The translations under genes were made by a program, and so were the position numbers. Under the pieces are notes generated by a model. The model made no database searches. It saw nothing but the letters and a program-made list of their open reading frames with translations, and had not been told where the DNA came from. A DNA stretch of 64,000 nucleotides, from NCBI GenBank assembly GCA_020152595.1, contig JAIGNY010002222.1, positions 45,001-109,000 of the forward strand, written 5' to 3'. This document shows, in pieces, positions 59,801 through 64,000 of this stretch. How positions within the stretch are numbered: position 1 is the first letter of the stretch; every line of letters begins with the position of its first letter. Source of the stretch: Chiridota heheva. Taxonomy: Eukaryota; Echinodermata; Holothuroidea; Apodida; Chiridotidae.

Positions 59801-61944
59801 CATATCATTTAGGTCTGTTAGAGCATACTGTTGATTTTTTTTTTTGTTCAGTAATGCTGTTTGAAAACTATTTTGTCTATGTTTATGTTATGAACATACC
59901 TATTACCTACAGTAATTATGTTTATGTTCCTTTTTTTGAAATATGCAGATCATGTTTTGTTTGCATAACAAAGAGAATTGTTCAGTTGATGTCTTGTAAA
60001 CAAAATTGCTTATAGTCTTTATTCTGACTATATCTGATGAGTTTAATTTAGTACGCAAGACCTTATCTAATTGAAAATTTGTAGTTTAAATGCATATCTT
60101 TTTATCAAAACCCTTATCTTTGGTGATAATTATTCAATGAAATAATCATTGTGATTTATTTCTTTATCAGTTAATATTCTGGTTATTTTGCAAACTAGCC
60201 TCTAGAAATCTTCCCGGCTTGACTCTCCTTCATTTAATAATACTGAAGGTATCAAAAAAGCATTTCTTAATTTATTTCAGAAGAGTATGGTACCATCGAA
60301 CTATTAGACACGCTTTCATTACCGATTTCCATGTCATGTGATCTGTCGGAGACGGCAGCGGAAACAGCCGAAATGGAGGTGAACTTAGACGATCCTTCCA
60401 CGATTGCTTGGTACTTCACAGACATACATGCCCATGTCAAGGTAATTATTTTTGTTATTACACCTCACTTGTCGTCATAGATACAAGCAGACAAGCGCGT
60501 AGCCGAACCTCGGAATTTGGAGAGACACATGAAGGGGGAAACATTTTAGTTGTATACCTGTATACACAGGCAGGATGTTTGATTAGTATTTAGTGAATTG
60601 GGTCCGAACTCAGTAAGAAATATGCGACAAAATGTGCCGCATTTAAATTGAACTTTGTATATTTCTTGCATTAATCTATCTCACTTTTAAATATCTCATT
60701 ATTAACATCTGTAAGCCATTCGACTTAATTCAGTCATATCAGTCAGTCAGTCACTGATTTGCCTCGTTTCATTCTAAAGCAGTGGCGCTTTCCATAACAA
60801 TACATATTCTATCATGTTCACGTGCAAACTTATGTGATTGATTTATGATTGAGCTGGTCCATAATTCAAGGAGAGACATGGGCCTCCTCCACTTTCAGGC
60901 AGAAGCCCAAAACTGGCATATCAGAATAAAGGATCCTGGAAATGCATCTTGGTTAAAACGTTGAGCTTCGTGTGTAGGGAAAGGGAATTATCAGTGGCCG
61001 CGTCGCCAGGATTTTGGTCATGGGGCAAAGGGGAAATTTTGTCTCATGGGAGAGGGAGGCGAAAGCCTATAAATCGGACAAAATATGTCACTTTACAAAA
61101 CTTATTTTCTTCGGGAGGGGGGTGGGGAAAGTGGGAAAAAGTGATCTCGTGGGGGAGGATAGTGTTCCAGCCGTCGTCACGACATCAGTTGGAGGAGAAC
61201 CAGGGGCCCTGTGGTAGAGTATTTTATAGTCCTTTTATTTATAATTTGACAACACGCATTGGCTTATAAGTAATAATTACATTTAAAGAGGGAGGCTCGT
61301 CTCAGTAAAATACCTTAAAAATGGGGGATACTATATTTTGACGTCACTTCTGGTTGTTGAGGCAAGATTCGATTCTCTGTCTGTTTGTACCACACAGTAC
61401 AGCCAGACACTAGCATGTGCGTTGTGTGTGCAGAATTACATACACAGCGCATTACGTTAGTGACGAGAAACTTATTTGTTTCTTTCAATGCTTTTTTGTC
61501 AGAAAGCGAAAGTGAAATTTTAGTATTATAATACTACAATGATAGTCACCAAATGAAAATTACTCAGAAATAGAAAGAAGATGAAAGCAAAAGTCAAAAT
61601 AAACGATTTTACCGGGGCTCGAACTTACGACATGATTTGAAAAAAACCCGCCACATGCGACCGCCGCAAGCATCTGGGCAATCTCGTGTAGTGACCTTTA
61701 AATGGTTTTAAATAACTATATACCTTGCAATACAAGACAACGAATCGCGCAGCAAAATTTCAACCAATCAAAAAATTTGAAAGAAATTTTAAATATTGTG
61801 CACATATGACGATATCGCCTCTTTAAATTTCGTATACAGTCCGTCGAGAAGAAATACCGTTTGCCAATGAATTTCATGAAGCACCAGCTAGAAATCAACA
61901 AGAACAGCAGAAGAGTGCTTCTTGGGTGGCTGTATGACGTCCAC
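56808..61944 (+). CDS. Divergent B3-type cyclin, 5' four coding exons, truncated by window end
   Basis: Mitotic cyclin, expected to activate a Cdk. Exons: 56808-56858, 58905-59133, 60281-60441, 61840-61944. They give 182 open codons with GT-AG introns in matching phase. Residues 9-17 (RSNFQQIND) fit a destruction box with Phe in place of Leu, as known for cyclin B3. A Lys-rich stretch follows (about 40-60). LDDPSTIAWYFTDIHAHVK (129-147) matches the DDP...Y..DI...K entry to the cyclin box seen in fly cyclin B3. FMKHQLEI, then SRRVLLGWLYDV (170-181), aligns to MRAILVDWLVEV. The usual Met is Ser170 and the usual Asp is Gly176; Arg171, Leu174 and Trp177 are kept. No further cyclin-box exon was found before 64000, so the gene probably continues outside. 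Cyclin family is likely; B3 rather than A is a weaker call. Confidence 0.8.
57545..57975 (+). mobile_element. GAAATTTCCC-family element, copy 8, cyclin intron 1
   Basis: The leader GGGAAATTATTAATAAG is followed by AAAATTGAAG/TTTCCC units to about 57940 and the shared right tail AGAGGTGACCCTTCCTACGCC. It lies inside the first intron of the cyclin gene. Confidence 0.6.
58468..58817 (+). mobile_element. hAT-like MITE, 350 bp, in cyclin intron 1
   Basis: The left end CAGTGGCGGATAG and the right end TAATCCGCCACTG share an 11-bp inverted terminus. A perfect 8-bp target duplication GAGGTAAT lies at 58460-58467 and 58818-58825. No coding capacity. The interior differs from the 1,024-bp element, so this is a separate family with related ends. 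Confidence 0.9.
58905..59133 (+). CDS. Cyclin exon 2: basic N-terminal region
   Basis: Acceptor CAAACAG ends at 58904 and donor GGATG|GTAAAT follows 59133; the exon ends in phase 1. It encodes residues 18-93, rich in Lys and Gln (ENAVPRKKFEQAKPFQF, then KTKKDKLLVKKGR), a plausible disordered and nuclear-targeting region. It ends LMELED. A hAT-like insertion ends 79 bases upstream of the acceptor AG. Confidence 0.8.
59563..59672 (+). repeat. Tandem duplication of about 55 bp, cyclin intron 2
   Basis: GGGTATCGTATTTTGGCAAA, then GAGGTGTGCTACCTTGGAAT, occurs twice in succession with a few differences. Confidence 0.88.
60281..60441 (+). CDS. Cyclin exon 3: entry to cyclin box
   Basis: Acceptor TTTATTTCAG ends at 60280 and donor GTCAAG|GTAATT follows 60441. 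It completes Glu94 and encodes residues 95-147, an acidic linker followed by LDDPSTIAWYFTDIHAHVK, the pre-box helix of A/B cyclins. It ends in phase 0. Confidence 0.85.
61840..61944 (+). CDS. Cyclin exon 4: first cyclin-box helix
   Basis: Acceptor CGTATACAG ends at 61839 and donor GTCCAC|GTATGT follows 61944; 35 codons, phase 0 at both ends. It encodes residues 148-182, with FMKHQLEINKNSRRVLLGWL aligning to the YM..Q.EI...MRAILVDWL block of mitotic cyclins. Confidence 0.85.
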
Positions 61945-62310
61945 GTATGTATATCAACAATAAGTTGTGATTGAAATGGTGGCGGCGTACATTTGATTTC
62001 AAAACGATTACTGATTGGAGAGAGAGAGAGTTGAACACACAATTACAATGACGGGGTCGTCGCCTGCGTATTCGCTTATGATAGTACAAATGCCATCACG
62101 AAACGCTTAATACGACCCGGACGAGAACACAGGTACGACGTACGGACAGGCATAACATCGACAACCAAGTCAATGTCCACGGCCTTTGATAACCAGTTGT
62201 GGTGCACTGTCGGTTTATCAGTATGAATGCACATTAGACCAATCAAAGCAAGCGAATTGAAGTCTATTTACCTCCAATGTTGAGACGATATCTGGTCTTG
62301 AAGATGTTTA

Positions 62311-62415
62311 AAGGATTAGTTTAATGGTAACACGACTGTTATAGGACTAACCGAGACACATTGGGAAGAAAAAAATACTTTACAAATCGTTCCGTTAAGG
62401 ATGAATTTAAAATTG
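62311..62415 (+). repeat. Diverged solo arm of the 14677-15228 family
   Basis: Starts AAAGGATTAGTTTAATGGT and ends with CCGTTAAGGATGAATTTAAA, matching the arm ends; the middle is diverged. Confidence 0.4.
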
Positions 62416-62501
62416 TGATATAGACTTACTGTATAAAGAACATATATTTCCAGAAAGTGACGTTACTTTAATGTATATTTCTTTAAATTTACTAAATGAC
62501 A

Positions 62502-62768
62502 GGCCCGTAGCCAGGAATTTGAAAGGGGGTTCGCTTTTCGTATAAAAGGGCAAAGATCTTTAAATTCTAGGTGCTTATTGCTTTTTAACATTTCAAAAGC
62601 ATACTTTCTCAATAAAAGGAGATTCAGGAATTTGAAAAGGGGTTCGATTTCTGTATAAAAGGGCAACAAACCTTGAGATTCTGGATGCTTATTATATTTT
62701 TATATTAAAAAGTGCACTTTCTCAACAAAAGGGGCTTCGCTTCCTCCCCCTCCCCCCGGCTACGGGAT
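62502..62768 (+). mobile_element. MITE-like element with two internal copies of about 125 bp
   Basis: It starts CAGGCCCGTAGCCAGG and ends near CCGGCTACGGG, a partial inverted match. Inside, GAATTTGAAAGGGGGTTCG, TATAAAAGGGCAA and TTTCTCAATAAAAGG recur once. No target duplication was seen. Confidence 0.55.
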
Positions 62769-63724
62769 GATAGGGATATAACATATTTTCAATAACACTT
62801 ACCTAAAATATTATTTGTTATTGTACGTCAATAAGAAAGGTATTGCACGTCAATAAGAAATATTATACATTATTTCTGCAATATTTTTGAGAGAAGCAAA
62901 TAATGTATTGTCACAGCCATATCATCTTGTAATTATCCTTGATTATTTGCTAGAAATAACAACCCACGCTTAAATGTACTAGTTCCAAACCTGCATATGT
63001 TTTAAAATGCAACGTTCAGTTGGTTTCAACTTCATTAGACAGTTACATACATATCAATTCTATACATATAAATGCTCGTAGGGAGAAATCCTTGGTATGA
63101 TAATGCAAAGAGCGTTCTTTAGGAGCATAGTTGATATAATTAAATGATCTGCGATAGACCCATCTGGTCAGTAATGTTATTAACACAATTGAGATACTTT
63201 AGCAATTTAGGTAGGGGCTGTTTTGAAAATGCGGTTTGTTTCTTCAGTGTTGCATGCATCACACTGAGGTGAGGTAACTATTACATAGGTTGATAGACCA
63301 GAGATATACAAATGGTAAAAGTTCAAGAAACTACACAGCGTAGAAAAGTAGCCGCTTGGTTAGGTCAATCAACACCCAGACACAATCCAGCATAGATCCT
63401 CTCAGTTTATCAAGGATCTTGAAGCCGCATTTGAAGAAAAAACAACAAATGAATTTGCTCATTGATTGAAGAAACTTGAATTTGTAAAAAAAAGAAGTGG
63501 CAGAAACCATATCAATCAGGTATTTTTACCTGCATCGTTAATCAGGTCGCCTGTTGAGTTTTGACAAAACATATTGGCGTGCCTCAACAGCAACATATGC
63601 AATACTTCGACAACATCAATCCAGACTTCCATTTCAGTTAATAGCTCCATGATTAAACACAATCCACTTTCGCATCCTCGAATTTCAAAGAAGTTTCACT
63701 TTGTTTTGAAAAAAAAAAAAAGCT

Positions 63725-64000
63725 TTACGTTAGACTTGTCAACTCTTTGTGGAGCCTTGACAACACCTTTTAAGCACCATTCGACTACACGTTGCAGAGC
63801 TTTGATAGTACGTTGTCAAGCTTCGGTAACACATAGTGGAGCCTTAGTACGCGCTGTAAAACCTTGGCAAGTTGTTGTCGAGCTTTAACAACTCTTTGAT
63901 CCTTGGAAACATGTTGACTAAGTTTGTCAACACATTGTCGCCAATCTTTGGCAGCGCGTTTTTGAGCTTTGGCAAAATGTTGCTAGCTTCAGCAACATGT
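63725..64000 (+). repeat. Degenerate tandem repeat of about 27-30 bp, continues past window
   Basis: About ten imperfect units of GAGCTTTGGCAACACGTTGTC. The open frame 63574-63888 overlaps it and shows no recognisable domain. Confidence 0.8.

Noticed and set aside
61600-61690. tRNA-like B box (GTTCGAGCCC on the minus strand)
   Set aside because: Only one promoter-like box is convincing and no cloverleaf could be drawn; possibly an old SINE, too weak to list.

Overview
The window is AT-rich animal nuclear DNA: spliced genes with short exons and long introns, many decayed non-LTR retrotransposons and short DNA transposons, and many tandem arrays. The two host genes and the repeat types suggest a marine invertebrate, probably a deuterostome such as an echinoderm. 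That assignment is inference; no species marker is present. Nothing looks bacterial, viral or organellar.

Two host genes can be rebuilt from splice sites, both on the + strand. The first is a complete secreted ribonuclease T2. It has seven coding exons between 19210 and 35232 and encodes 256 residues, with a signal peptide, the CAS-I motif WTIHGLWP and the CAS-II motif HEWNKHGTC. All six introns are GT-AG and the reading frame holds throughout. The second is the 5' part of a divergent cyclin, best matched to cyclin B3. It has four coding exons between 56808 and 61944 (182 residues), with a Phe-type destruction box and the start of the cyclin box, and it runs off the right edge.

Layout. 1-19100 is gene-free: a LINE tail (2595-3150), tandem arrays (7370-8760), foldback elements (9205-9690, 14677-15228) and a dead minus-strand LINE (about 16560-18935). 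19100-35232 is the RNase T2 gene. Its introns hold a 1,024-bp hAT-like element with a perfect 8-bp target duplication, a dead Jockey-like LINE, a 21-bp satellite, a four-copy 210-bp array and a 41-bp array. A 98-bp inverted repeat brackets exons 3-5. 35233-56000 is gene-free and satellite-rich: 25-bp, 76-bp and 280-bp arrays, a 3.1-kb GATA/GAGA minisatellite and two tRNA-derived SINEs. 56088-64000 has a 15-copy 38-bp array just upstream of the cyclin gene, the gene itself with a second hAT-like element (350 bp, perfect 8-bp duplication) in intron 1, and a degenerate array at the right edge.

A repeated theme is a family of elements made of degenerate GAAATTTCCC/AAAATTGAAG subrepeats. There are about eight copies in both orientations, and one has intact hAT-type ends. 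Most long open frames in the window are stop-free repeats, not genes.
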